The translations under genes and the position numbers were made by a program. A DNA stretch of 64,000 nt from Sphaerotilus mobilis. GTDB lineage: Bacteria; Pseudomonadota; Gammaproteobacteria; Burkholderiales; Burkholderiaceae_C. A model generated the notes under the pieces. It ran no database searches and had not been told where the DNA came from. It worked only from the letters and a program-made list of their open reading frames with translations. The stretch spans positions 806,001 through 870,000 of the forward strand of contig NZ_SGWV01000007.1 in the NCBI RefSeq assembly GCF_004216565.1. The letters are read 5' to 3'. Below, piece by piece: positions 1 to 8,102 of this stretch. How positions within the stretch are numbered: position 1 is the first letter of the stretch; the number at the start of each line of letters is the position of its first letter.

Positions 1-1
1 C

Positions 2-49
2 AACGCGGCCAGTGCCAGCGCCGGGGCCGTGCTCGACCGCTACGAATGA
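2..49 (+). CDS. C-terminal end of an unidentified protein (partial)
   Basis: An open frame enters from the left edge and ends at a TGA at 47-49, giving only 15 residues (NAASASAGAVLDRYE). It converges on the Trp-rich small protein gene 19 bases further on. The Ala/Ser-rich tail gives no clue to function. It could also be a chance open frame. Confidence 0.3.
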   Translation, partial: NAASASAGAVLDRYE

Positions 50-68
50 GCCTGGCCAGACGGCGCGC

Positions 69-317
69 TCAACGCTTCTTGCGCCGCCGGTCCTTCAGTC
101 CGATGGCCTCGGTCTGACGGCGGCGGCGCTCCTTCTTCAGGTCCTCGTACTTCTGGTCCTGGAGCCGGCGGGTGCGTCCGCTGACGTCGGACCACCACCA
201 CCAGAGCAGTGCGAGTCCGAAGGGCAACAGCCGCACCCACAAGGACCAATCGGCCGCCGGTCCGATCTCCAGCCAGCCCGTGACAAGCAGCACCAATCCG
301 AGCATCACCAGGGCCAT
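69..317 (-). CDS. small Trp-rich membrane protein
   Basis: An 82-residue protein with one or two N-terminal hydrophobic segments (about residues 2-17 and 29-40), a run of four tryptophans (WWWW) near residue 40, and a highly charged Lys/Arg/Glu-rich C-terminal half ending in RRRKKR. This matches the small Trp-rich protein family common in Burkholderiales, whose function is unknown. It probably sits in the inner membrane with the basic tail in the cytoplasm. The family assignment comes from pattern recognition of the tryptophan cluster and basic tail. Confidence 0.75.
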   Translation of the reverse strand: MALVMLGLVLLVTGWLEIGPAADWSLWVRLLPFGLALLWWWWSDVSGRTRRLQDQKYEDLKKERRRRQTEAIGLKDRRRKKR

Positions 318-508
318 GGCCTGTCCACCTCTTGCGGCCCGAGGCCGTTGTAGCGATCGATCCTCCCAGTCGGCCCGAGGCTGTCAGGGAGGTGTCAAGC
401 GAAGACGAGGCGGATCACTAGAATCCGCTCGATTCGCAATTTACCCCACCCGTTCGACCCTCCCACGCACGTCGCACGACACGCGTCATCGCCACTGAAA
501 GGCCGTAC

Positions 509-814
509 ATGAAGCTCCAGTTCGCCCTCATCGCCGCCGCCACGCTGATCGCCAGCCCGGCCTTCGCCAGCCAGGACCTGGCCCAGAAGAAGGCCTGCCT
601 GGCCTGCCACGCCATCGACAAGAAGGTCGTCGGCCCGGGCTTCAAGGAAGTGGCCGCCAAGTACGCCGGCCAGAAGGACGCCGTGGACAAGCTCGCCGCC
701 AAGGTCATCAAGGGTGGCGCCGGTGTCTGGGGCCCCGTGCCGATGCCGGCCAACACGGCCGTCAGCGAAGCCGAGGCCAAGACCCTGGTCACCTGGATCC
801 TGGGCCAGAAGTGA
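509..814 (+). CDS. class I cytochrome c (c551/c552-like)
   Basis: Small periplasmic electron carrier of 101 residues. Residues 1-20 form a Sec signal peptide ending in AFA. The haem site CLACH is at residues 30-34 and the likely sixth ligand is Met79 in a VPMPAN segment, so mature length and motif spacing fit the c551/c8 family. Such cytochromes shuttle electrons to terminal oxidases, nitrite reductase or, in phototrophic betaproteobacteria, to the photosynthetic reaction centre. No partner gene is adjacent. The gene stands alone and is followed by a strong intrinsic terminator. Confidence 0.9.
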   Translation: MKLQFALIAAATLIASPAFASQDLAQKKACLACHAIDKKVVGPGFKEVAAKYAGQKDAVDKLAAKVIKGGAGVWGPVPMPANTAVSEAEAKTLVTWILGQK

Positions 815-849
815 TCCCCGGCCGCAGCAGCGGCCAAGGATCCTGCAGA

Positions 850-873
850 CCCCGCCACCCGGCGGGGTTTTTC
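850..873 (+). terminator. Rho-independent terminator of the cytochrome c gene
   Basis: Perfect 7-bp stem CCCCGCC/GGCGGGG with a 4-base loop, followed directly by TTTTT. It lies 36 bases after the cytochrome stop codon, the expected distance for an intrinsic terminator. Confidence 0.85.
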
Positions 874-931
874 TTTGGCGAGGCACGGCATCCCGCATGA
901 CCTGCCCGTGTCCGCCCGCCCACCTCCCGCG

Positions 932-2002
932 ATGACCTTGCCGCGTCCCGTCCGGCTGGCCCTGACGCTCGCCCTGGCGACGCTGGCCGGTGCCGCCTGC
1001 TCGGCCCTGCACACGCCGCTGCCGTGGATGATCGGCCCGCTGTTGCTGACCGCTGCCTTGAGCCTGGCCGGCGCGCCGGTGCAGTCGTCGAAGCGCTTGC
1101 GCAACGCCGGCCAGTGGGCCATCGGCATGGCGCTGGGCTTGTACTTCACGCCGGAGGTGGCGGCCCGCACGGTCGCGCTGGCGCCGTGGACGCTGCTGGG
1201 CGCGGCCTGGTCGGTCCTGCTGGGCCACCTGTATTTCCGCTGGCTGCTGGCCAGCCAGCCGGCCGGATCGATCGACCGCGCGACCGCCTACTTCTCGTCG
1301 GTCATCGGCGGTGCCTCGGAAATGGCGCAGTACGCCGAACAGGTCGGCGCACGGGTCGACCGCGTGGCGGCCGCACATTCATTGCGCGTGATGATCGTGG
1401 TGGTTGGCATTCCGTTTGCCTACCTGTTCGCCGAGGTCCACGGCCACGACGCCACGGGCGCGAGCCGTCTCGGCCATATCGACCTCGGCGGATTGCTGCA
1501 GCTCATGGCGGGGACCGCTGCCGCTGCGCTGCTGATGCGCCGCTTGAATCAGCCCAATCCCTGGGTGCTCGGGCCACTGCTGGCCACGCTGGTGATCAGT
1601 GCAGCAGGCTGGCAGCCCAGCGCCCTGCCCGGCTGGCTCGCACCCGCCGCACAGCTCGCCGTCGGTGTCTCGCTGGGGAGCCGCTTCACGCCCGATTTCC
1701 TGCATGCCGCACCCCGCTGGCTGGGTGCCGTGGCGCTCGGCACGCTGGGCATGATCGGACTGTCCGCCGGCTTTGCCTGGTGCGTCGCGCAGATCGCCGA
1801 CCTGGACCCCGCTGCGGTCCTGCTGGGCACGTCACCCGGCGGCATCGCCGAGATGTGCATCACCGCCCGGTCACTGGAACTGGGCGTGCCGCTGGTCACC
1901 GCCTTCCACATCGTGCGCTACCTGGTGGTGCTGATGAGCACCGGGCCGATCTGGCGACACTGGATCTCGCCCGAGGCCGGCCCATCGGGACTTCAGGACT
2001 GA
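932..2002 (+). CDS. AbrB-family membrane protein (putative ammonia monooxygenase-type permease)
   Basis: A polytopic membrane protein of 356 residues with about 10 hydrophobic segments and the internal duplication typical of the AbrB family: a PWMIGPLL-type segment near residue 30 recurs as PWVLGPLL in the second half, and a GGASEMAQ segment recurs as GGIAEMCI. The family was once annotated as ammonia monooxygenase by similarity, but members behave as membrane proteins of uncertain substrate. I placed the start at ATG 932 because an upstream in-frame GTG at 875 would start inside the preceding terminator region and add a non-hydrophobic leader. Confidence 0.8.
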   Translation: MTLPRPVRLALTLALATLAGAACSALHTPLPWMIGPLLLTAALSLAGAPVQSSKRLRNAGQWAIGMALGLYFTPEVAARTVALAPWTLLGAAWSVLLGHLYFRWLLASQPAGSIDRATAYFSSVIGGASEMAQYAEQVGARVDRVAAAHSLRVMIVVVGIPFAYLFAEVHGHDATGASRLGHIDLGGLLQLMAGTAAAALLMRRLNQPNPWVLGPLLATLVISAAGWQPSALPGWLAPAAQLAVGVSLGSRFTPDFLHAAPRWLGAVALGTLGMIGLSAGFAWCVAQIADLDPAAVLLGTSPGGIAEMCITARSLELGVPLVTAFHIVRYLVVLMSTGPIWRHWISPEAGPSGLQD

Positions 2003-2044
2003 GCGAAGACGCCGGACGCGACCGATCCACCGGCCGCCGGGAGG

Positions 2045-2590
2045 TCAAGTCGCCGATCGCAGCGCCTGCTCGCCCAGCCGCTTCAAGCCGAGCTCGAAGT
2101 CGCGGCCGACCATCCGGTCCATGTTGAAGACCAGCCCCATCAGCTTGCTGCCAAAGCTCGCCGGACCGTGCATGGCCCAAACCACACGGGTGCCACCCTC
2201 GACAGGTTCGAAGGTGAACTCGGCGATGTTGTGGGCCTCGAACGGCGCGAGGAAATCCAGCGTCAGCTCGATGCGCCGAAGCGGCTCGGACGCCACGATC
2301 GCCATCGCCCCCTTGCCGACCTGGCGGTTGCCTTGCCATGCATAGCGCGCGCCGACGCCCCTGGGCGCGCCTTCGTATTGCCGCACCAGCGCCGGATCGC
2401 GCCCTTCCCAAGGTGACCAGTCGACCCACCGATGCAGATCGTCGACCAGCGCATGCAACTGCGCAGCCGAGGCCGGGACAACGATGCTGCGCTCGATGCG
2501 GAAGGTGTCCGGGCGGCGCCTGGCGGCCAACACCAGCGCGATCAGGACCAGCAACAGGGCGCCCACGATCCACATCGTCCAGTTGTTCAC
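2045..2590 (-). CDS. SRPBCC-family protein with N-terminal membrane anchor
   Basis: 181 residues. Residues about 5-22 are one hydrophobic helix. The rest looks like a START/SRPBCC hydrophobic-ligand-binding fold of the polyketide cyclase/dehydrase type: RIERSIVVPAS near residue 31, WVDWSPWEGRDP near 55, and a beta-rich C-terminal half. Members bind lipids, pigments or small hydrophobic molecules, but the ligand cannot be read from the sequence. It converges on the AbrB-type gene. Confidence 0.75.
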   Translation of the reverse strand: MNNWTMWIVGALLLVLIALVLAARRRPDTFRIERSIVVPASAAQLHALVDDLHRWVDWSPWEGRDPALVRQYEGAPRGVGARYAWQGNRQVGKGAMAIVASEPLRRIELTLDFLAPFEAHNIAEFTFEPVEGGTRVVWAMHGPASFGSKLMGLVFNMDRMVGRDFELGLKRLGEQALRSAT

Positions 2591-2960
2591 GTCACTCTCC
2601 TGAATATCACCTGAATCTCAGCGGTCACTGTCGACCCGTCGCACGAGGATTTGACCGCATCTGTCGTGACGCACGCTTGACTGGCGCCACGCGTCGATGC
2701 CCGCGAGGGATCGATCACCCCAGGGTCAAGCCTGAGGTTGAACCCGAGTTTTGCGCACGTTTCAGGATCGTTCTTGCCATTTCGCAATTCTCGTGGCCGC
2801 CCATTTCCTGATCGACACGCGCCATGACAAGTCCGCACGGGAAAGCGCCGCCCACATTGTGAAAGGCTGACGTTTGACTGCCGCCACGATTCCTTAAATC
2901 GCCTAATCCAGCGTGGCGACCTGCTCCGGAAAATTTGGTTTCCAACCCGGAGGAGATTTC
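2591..2960. other. 370-bp intergenic region with no gene seen
   Basis: Lies between the divergent SRPBCC and dihaem cytochrome genes and must carry promoters for both. I see no convincing open frame, RNA gene or clear operator. It is noticeably AT-richer near 2870-2960, with a TTGACT followed about 15 bases later by TAAATC, which is at best a weak promoter candidate for the cytochrome gene. A good ribosome site (GGAGGAG) precedes ATG 2961. Confidence 0.5.
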
Positions 2961-3851
2961 ATGAAAAACCATTGGATGGCCCTGGTTCGCAGCGGCCGCT
3001 TGAACCTTGCACTCGGTGGCGCCTTGCTCACGCTGGTCGCAGCCCTGCCCGCCCAGGCCGACGAGAAGAAACATGCCTCGCTGTCGGCCCAGCTGATGCA
3101 CGAGATCAAGGAAGGTCGCATCGAGATGAAGGACGGCGACTCGTCGATCGTCCAGGAACTCATCATCAACAAGAACATCCCGATCACCTGGCGCTACATC
3201 AGCACGCTGATGCACACGCCCAATGCCTTCGGGCCAGGCGCTGCCTGCGTGACCTGCCACAGCTCGACCAACCCGTCCGAGAGCTACCGCGGCCTGGACC
3301 TGTCGACCTGCGAAGGCTTGCGCAAGGGCAGCACCGAAGCGCCCGCACAGGCGCTCTTCACCCCGGGCAAGGACCCGAAGCGCGAGACGCTGATCCGCCG
3401 GCTGCGCAACAACCGGATGCCGCTGGGTGCGGCCTTCAACATCCCCACCGACACGCCGAACTACCTGCTGGTGCGCGACTGGATCGCCAATGGCGCGAAA
3501 AACGACCAGAACTTCCAGTCTCGCGTAATGCCGCTGTTCAAGCAGGAGAACGCCTTCGGCCCCAACACGCCGGCCTGCACGCAATGCCACATGTCGAACC
3601 AGGAACCACCGAGCTTCCACGAGCTCGACCTGACAAGCTACGACGGCATCATGCTTGGCGCGGACTCCGTCGCCAAGGGCGTCGACAAGGCCACCAAGGT
3701 GATCATTCCTGGCAAGCCCGGCGAGAGTGGCGTGTGGCAGCACCTGGCCGAGAACCGCATGCCTCCCGGCATCAGCCCGACAGAGAACCGCGACCATCCC
3801 AACACGCTGATCCTGATGCAATGGATCAAGCAGGGCGCGAAGTGTCAGTGA
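2961..3851 (+). CDS. periplasmic dihaem c-type cytochrome with internal duplication
   Basis: 296 residues with a cleavable signal peptide ending near ALPAQADEK. Two haem sites, CVTCH and CTQCH, each lie in one of two similar halves. Both halves show NAFGP, then the haem motif, then LDLS/LDLT, and later a PG...NRMP segment (NNRMPLG and ENRMPPG) whose Met is a likely distal haem ligand. The layout resembles the dihaem or Planctomycete-type cytochrome c families. The ATG at 2961 is chosen because GGAGGAG lies 5 bases upstream. The stop overlaps the GTG start of the next gene, so the two products are probably made together and may form one redox complex. Substrate unknown. Confidence 0.8.
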   Translation: MKNHWMALVRSGRLNLALGGALLTLVAALPAQADEKKHASLSAQLMHEIKEGRIEMKDGDSSIVQELIINKNIPITWRYISTLMHTPNAFGPGAACVTCHSSTNPSESYRGLDLSTCEGLRKGSTEAPAQALFTPGKDPKRETLIRRLRNNRMPLGAAFNIPTDTPNYLLVRDWIANGAKNDQNFQSRVMPLFKQENAFGPNTPACTQCHMSNQEPPSFHELDLTSYDGIMLGADSVAKGVDKATKVIIPGKPGESGVWQHLAENRMPPGISPTENRDHPNTLILMQWIKQGAKCQ

Positions 3852-4933
3852 CCCTGAGCCGCCGCCAGGCCCTGTGGGGCCTGGCCGCTGCAGCACTCAG
3901 CGGTGCCACCGATCATCTGGCGGCCCAAGCAGGGGCTGCCGGGGCGAGGACCGTGCAGCGCTGGAACGTGGCCGACCAACGGCTGGTGCCGCCCGGCGCA
4001 GCCGGGACCGACATCGTTCATGCGGGCGCTGACCGCGTTGGCCTGCTGCGGCCCGGGCAGGCCGAGCCGGTCTGGCAGACCACGCATGGCCTGTCCGGTC
4101 CCGCCGTCTTCCGGCCGCGCGCCGACACGCGGCAGGTCCTCGTGGGCAGCCTGCGTTCACTGGCGTCCTGGCAACTGGCCGACGGCGCGGTGAACTGGCG
4201 CCGTCAGGCGACCCTGCAGTTCGGCACGCCCTGCCTCGACCGCGGCCGTGTCTACCTGGGTGATGGACACGCCTTGCAGGCCCTGGACGCCCAAAACGGC
4301 AACCTGCTCTGGCGGGTCGACACGACGCCCGACACCTTGATGTCCTATGCGCCGACAGTGGTCGGCGATCGGGTGCTGGTCGGACCCGGCAACGGACGCC
4401 TCTACGCGGTCGATCGCGACGACGGCCGCACGATCTGGACCCTCGACCTGGCCGACGAATGGCAGTACCTGCGCCAGTTGCATGTCGGTGCAAACGTGCT
4501 CGTGGCCGGCAGCTACAAGGAGCTGCTCTACGGCATCGCGATCGACAGCGGACGGGTGTTGTGGAAGTTCAACGCGGGCAACTTCATCAACTCCCACCAC
4601 GTCAGTGGCCAGACCGCCTTCTTGTGGTCGCCGACCGGCTGGATCTTCGCCCTCGACGTCGCCACCGGCGCCCTGCGCTGGCGACACCGGACCACCGCCT
4701 ACGACGGACGATCGGGCGCCTGGGCCTCGGTGCTGGCCGAACTCGCCAGCGACGACCAGCACCTCTACGCGCTGGACATGGGCCATGTCGTGCATGTGCT
4801 GGATCGCCACAGCGGCGACGAGATCACGCGGTTCAAGGTCGACACCGCCCTGCGTCCGGCCCTGTTGGTTCACGCCGACCGCCGCATCGTCCTGGCCAGC
4901 GACGCCGGCGAGATCGTGCAGATGGCGACCTGA
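3842..4933 (+). CDS. Tat-exported PQQ-like beta-propeller protein
   Basis: About 363 residues read from GTG 3842 (or GTG 3848); no ATG is available, and both starts overlap the end of the cytochrome gene. The N-terminus carries a twin-arginine signal ([10 protein letters not shown]) followed by an Ala-rich hydrophobic stretch, so export is in the folded state. The body has repeated blades of the type [26 protein letters not shown] and [12 protein letters not shown], typical of PQQ-binding-like or BamB-like propellers. No catalytic residues of quinoprotein alcohol dehydrogenases are evident, so it may be a docking or structural partner of the dihaem cytochrome rather than an enzyme. No known pair of this kind is recognised. 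Confidence 0.75.
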   Translation: MSVTLSRRQALWGLAAAALSGATDHLAAQAGAAGARTVQRWNVADQRLVPPGAAGTDIVHAGADRVGLLRPGQAEPVWQTTHGLSGPAVFRPRADTRQVLVGSLRSLASWQLADGAVNWRRQATLQFGTPCLDRGRVYLGDGHALQALDAQNGNLLWRVDTTPDTLMSYAPTVVGDRVLVGPGNGRLYAVDRDDGRTIWTLDLADEWQYLRQLHVGANVLVAGSYKELLYGIAIDSGRVLWKFNAGNFINSHHVSGQTAFLWSPTGWIFALDVATGALRWRHRTTAYDGRSGAWASVLAELASDDQHLYALDMGHVVHVLDRHSGDEITRFKVDTALRPALLVHADRRIVLASDAGEIVQMAT

Positions 4934-4998
4934 GCGGGGCCACGCGGAACCACGGGGGTGTCCCTGGGGTAAGTCAGGGTGACCGGCTCGCCAGCCGG

Positions 4999-5021
4999 GC
5001 CGAAGAATCCCGGTCTTCGGC
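4999..5021 (+). other. hairpin in the leader of the TRAP operon
   Basis: Perfect 8-bp inverted repeat GCCGAAGA/TCTTCGGC with a 7-base loop, 46 bases before the dctP start and 66 after the beta-propeller stop. There is no U-tract, so it is not a clear intrinsic terminator. It may be a leader structure or an operator. Confidence 0.4.
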
Positions 5022-5066
5022 AGGACACTGCGTTGACCTGCCCCCGACACGACGAGGAAACCCCGC

Positions 5067-6113
5067 ATGTTCGACACGCAAGCCTTCAAGCGCAGCACCC
5101 TGGCCCTGGCCGCCGGCCTCCTCATGGGTGGTTCGGCCCTGGCCCAGGAAGTCACCCTCAAGTTCCACCACATCTGGAACCCGCAGGCCATGGCCTCGGT
5201 CAACGTCATCGGGCCGTGGTGCGACAAGATCGCCAAGGAAGCGGCCGGCAAGATGAAGTGCCAGGTCTTCCCGGCGATGAGCATGGGCGGCACGCCGCCG
5301 CAGCTGGTCGACCAGGTCAAGGACGGCGTGGCCGACGTGGTCATCACGTTGCCGGGCTACACCGCCGGCCGCTTCCCGGCGCTGGAGGTCTTCGAGCTGC
5401 CCTTCATGGCCAACTCGGCCGAGGCCGGCGCCCGCGCCGCCTGGGACTACCTGCAGAAGTACGCCCTCAAGGAGTTCCCGGGCACCAAGATCCTGGCGAT
5501 CTGGCTGCACGACGAAGGCTATGTGCACACCCGCGAGAAGCCGGTGCGCACGCTGGCCGACTTCAAGGGCCTGAAGATGCGCGCGCCGACCCGCCAGACC
5601 AACAAGCTGCTGTCGACGCTGGGCGCCAGCCCCGTGGGCATGCCGCTGCCGGCCATCGTCGACGCGGTCGGCAAGGGCACCATCGACGGCTTCCTGCTGC
5701 CCTGGGAGGTGATGCCCTCGCTGAAGCTGCATGAGATGGTCAAGTACCACTCCGAGACCGATCCGAGCCGGCCGGCCCTCTACAGCGCGGTATTCGTCTT
5801 CGCGATGAACCAGGCCCGCTACGACGCCCTGCCCGCCGACCTGAAGAAGGTCATCGACGCCAACAGCGGCGCAGCCTACTCGCAGGCCATTGGCAAGATC
5901 TGGGACGGCAGCCAGGCGGCCGGCCGCAAGGCTGCGCAGGACCGCGGCAACACCTTCACGATGATCCCGGCCGCCGAGCTGGACAACTGGATCAAGGTCT
6001 CGGCGCCGCTCTACGACGACTTCGTCGCCGACATGGACAAGAAGGGCATGCCCGGCAAGCAGATGGTCCAGGACGCCCGCGACCTGTTGGCCAAGTACAA
6101 GATCGCCAAGTGA
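5067..6113 (+). CDS. dctP: TRAP transporter periplasmic substrate-binding subunit (DctP family)
   Basis: 348 residues. Residues 1-26 form a Sec signal peptide ending in ALAQ. The mature part begins with VTLKFHHIWNPQ, and a KMRAPTRQTNKLL segment near residue 170 holds the conserved Arg that contacts the carboxylate of the ligand in DctP proteins. It captures an organic acid in the periplasm and delivers it to the DctQ-DctM membrane pair encoded next. The ligand cannot be named from the sequence; C4-dicarboxylates, 2-oxo acids or aromatic acids are all possible. A strong hairpin follows the gene and may keep this subunit more abundant than the membrane parts. Confidence 0.9.
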   Translation: MFDTQAFKRSTLALAAGLLMGGSALAQEVTLKFHHIWNPQAMASVNVIGPWCDKIAKEAAGKMKCQVFPAMSMGGTPPQLVDQVKDGVADVVITLPGYTAGRFPALEVFELPFMANSAEAGARAAWDYLQKYALKEFPGTKILAIWLHDEGYVHTREKPVRTLADFKGLKMRAPTRQTNKLLSTLGASPVGMPLPAIVDAVGKGTIDGFLLPWEVMPSLKLHEMVKYHSETDPSRPALYSAVFVFAMNQARYDALPADLKKVIDANSGAAYSQAIGKIWDGSQAAGRKAAQDRGNTFTMIPAAELDNWIKVSAPLYDDFVADMDKKGMPGKQMVQDARDLLAKYKIAK

Positions 6114-6156
6114 CCCGCTGCTGATGGCGGGGCCGGCCCGGACCGGCCCGCCGCTT

Positions 6157-6196
6157 GACGTGCACGACGCGCCCGCCCTGGGCGCGTCGTCACGTC
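6157..6196 (+). other. long hairpin between dctP and dctQ
   Basis: A 17-bp stem with one bulged C: outer arms GACGTG/CACGTC and inner arms ACGACGCGCCC/GGGCGCGTCGT, with a 5-base loop. There is no U-tract. Its place between the abundant binding protein and the membrane subunits suggests an mRNA-stabilising or attenuating structure that gives unequal expression. Confidence 0.7.
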
Positions 6197-6224
6197 CGTC
6201 CCCACCTTTGACGAGTACGTCCCC

Positions 6225-6731
6225 ATGCACAACCTGCTCAGGCGCATCGCCTGGTTCTTCGCGCTGGCCGGCGGCGGCGTGGCCAGCCTGGTCGCGCTGA
6301 TGGTCGTGGCGAGCATCGCCGGCCGTGCGCTGTGGTCCGCGCCCATCCCGGGCGATGTCGAGCTGACCCAGTTCGGCATCGCGCTGACCATCTCGCTGTG
6401 CCTGCCGTGGTGCCAGCTGCATGGCGCCAACATCATCGTGGACTTCTTCACCCAGCGCCTGCCGCAGCGGGCCACGCGCGCGCTCGACGGCATCGGCGCG
6501 ATCTTGCTGGCCCTGATGTGCGCGCTGCTGAGCCTGCGCACCGCCGCGGGTGCCGTGGCCGTCAGCGAGGCCGGCGAGACCACCATGATCCTGGGCCTGC
6601 CAATGGGCTGGAACTACCTGATGCTCGCCCCCGGCCTGGCCCTGACCACGCTCGTCGCACTCTGGCAGGCCCAGCGCCTGCTGCGCGGGCAAGACGCCAG
6701 CATGGGCAGCATCGACGGAGCCCGGCCATGA
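6225..6731 (+). CDS. dctQ: TRAP transporter small permease subunit (DctQ family)
   Basis: 168 residues with four predicted membrane helices (about residues 8-30, 45-65, 85-105 and 128-150), the usual size and topology of DctQ. It partners with DctM in a sodium-coupled TRAP carrier fed by the upstream binding protein. Its TGA overlaps the ATG of dctM (ATGA), a sign of coupled translation. Helix positions are read from hydrophobicity only. Confidence 0.88.
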   Translation: MHNLLRRIAWFFALAGGGVASLVALMVVASIAGRALWSAPIPGDVELTQFGIALTISLCLPWCQLHGANIIVDFFTQRLPQRATRALDGIGAILLALMCALLSLRTAAGAVAVSEAGETTMILGLPMGWNYLMLAPGLALTTLVALWQAQRLLRGQDASMGSIDGARP

Positions 6732-8053
6732 CCCCGACCGTGATCGGCATACTGATGTTCGTCGGCATGCTGCTGCTGATGGGGCTGCGCGTGCCCATCG
6801 CGGCGGCCATGTTCATCCCCGGCGCGATCGGCTATGCCACGCTGGCCAGCGACATGGCCCTGCTCAACATGCTCAAGGGCAGCGCGGTGGCGCGCATGTC
6901 GGTCTACGACCTGTCGGTGATCCCGCTGTTCCTGCTGATGGGCCAGTTCGCGACCCAGGGCGGGCTGTCCAAGGCGCTGTTCCAGGCGGCGGCGGCCTTT
7001 GTCGGCCACATCCGCGGTGGACTCGCGATGGCGGCGGTGCTGTCGGCGGCGGCCTTCGGCGCGGTCTGCGGGTCGAGCGTCGCCACCTCGGCCACGATCA
7101 CCCAGGTCGCCTATCCGGAGATGAAGGCGCATGGCTACCACGGCCGGCTCACCACGGCCGCGCTGGCGTGCGGCGGCACGCTGGGCATCCTGATCCCGCC
7201 ATCGGTGCCGCTGGTGGTCTACGCCATCCTGACCGAGCAGAACATCGCCAAGCTGTTCGCCGCCGCGATGGTGCCGGGGCTGCTGGCCACCCTCGGCTAC
7301 CTCGTGGTGATCGGCATCGTCTGCCGCTTCAAGCCGGAACTGGCCACGCCCAGCGAGCCGCTGCCGTGGCCGGCGCGCTGGAAGGCGCTGCTGGGCGTGT
7401 GGCCGATCGCGACCATCTTCGTGATCGTCTTCGGCGGCATCTACAGCGGCATCTTCTCGCCCACCGAGGCCGCCGCTGTCGGCGCGGTTGCCACCTTCCT
7501 GGCCGCACTGGCCCGGCGCGAGCTGAGCCGCGCGGGCATCGTCGCCGCCTTCACCGGCACAGCCGAGACGACCGCGATGGTCTTCATGATCTTCCTCGGT
7601 GCGGACATGATGAACGCCTCGCTGGCGCTGACCCAGATGCCCGCCCGCATCGCCGAATGGGCCGGTGCACTGCCGGTCGCGCCACTCGTCATCGTCGCGG
7701 CCATCATGCTGCTCTACGTCCTGCTGGGCTGCGTGATGGACGAGCTGTCGATGATGTTGCTGACCATCCCGGTGATCTTCCCGGCCGTCATGGCGCTGGA
7801 CCTCTACGGCCTGGCCGCCGAGCCCAAGGCGATCTGGTTCGGCATCCTGGTGCTGATGACCGTGGGCATCGGCCTGACGGCACCGCCGGTCGGCCTGAAC
7901 GTCTATGTCGTCAACAGCCTCGCCCGCGAGGTGCCGATGCACGAGACCTACAAGGGCGTGCTGCCCTTCTTGGTCAGCGACGTGCTGCGCCTGATCGCGA
8001 TCCTGCTGGTGCCGGGCATCGCGATCGGCGTGCTGCCGTGGTTCTTCCGCTGA
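6728..8053 (+). CDS. dctM: TRAP transporter large permease subunit (DctM family)
   Basis: 441 residues and about 12 hydrophobic segments, the standard length of DctM. Typical family segments are visible: GVRVPIA-like GLRVPIAAAM near residue 20, GGTLGILIPPSVPLVVY near 150, IYSGIFSPTEAAAVG near 240 and the C-terminal GLTAPPVGLNVYV. It forms the transport channel that moves the substrate with sodium ions. The start is fixed by the ATGA overlap with dctQ. Inner membrane. Confidence 0.92.
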   Translation: MTPTVIGILMFVGMLLLMGLRVPIAAAMFIPGAIGYATLASDMALLNMLKGSAVARMSVYDLSVIPLFLLMGQFATQGGLSKALFQAAAAFVGHIRGGLAMAAVLSAAAFGAVCGSSVATSATITQVAYPEMKAHGYHGRLTTAALACGGTLGILIPPSVPLVVYAILTEQNIAKLFAAAMVPGLLATLGYLVVIGIVCRFKPELATPSEPLPWPARWKALLGVWPIATIFVIVFGGIYSGIFSPTEAAAVGAVATFLAALARRELSRAGIVAAFTGTAETTAMVFMIFLGADMMNASLALTQMPARIAEWAGALPVAPLVIVAAIMLLYVLLGCVMDELSMMLLTIPVIFPAVMALDLYGLAAEPKAIWFGILVLMTVGIGLTAPPVGLNVYVVNSLAREVPMHETYKGVLPFLVSDVLRLIAILLVPGIAIGVLPWFFR

Positions 8054-8102
8054 GGCGGCGGGCGAACCACGCGCCGCGCTCAGGCGCGACTCACGGCATC
8101 GG

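Noticed and set aside
2870-2960. Sigma-54 or FNR-type site before the dihaem cytochrome
   Set aside because: TGGC...TGC spacing and TTGAT-N4-ATCAA do not fit. Only weak sigma-70-like hexamers remain.
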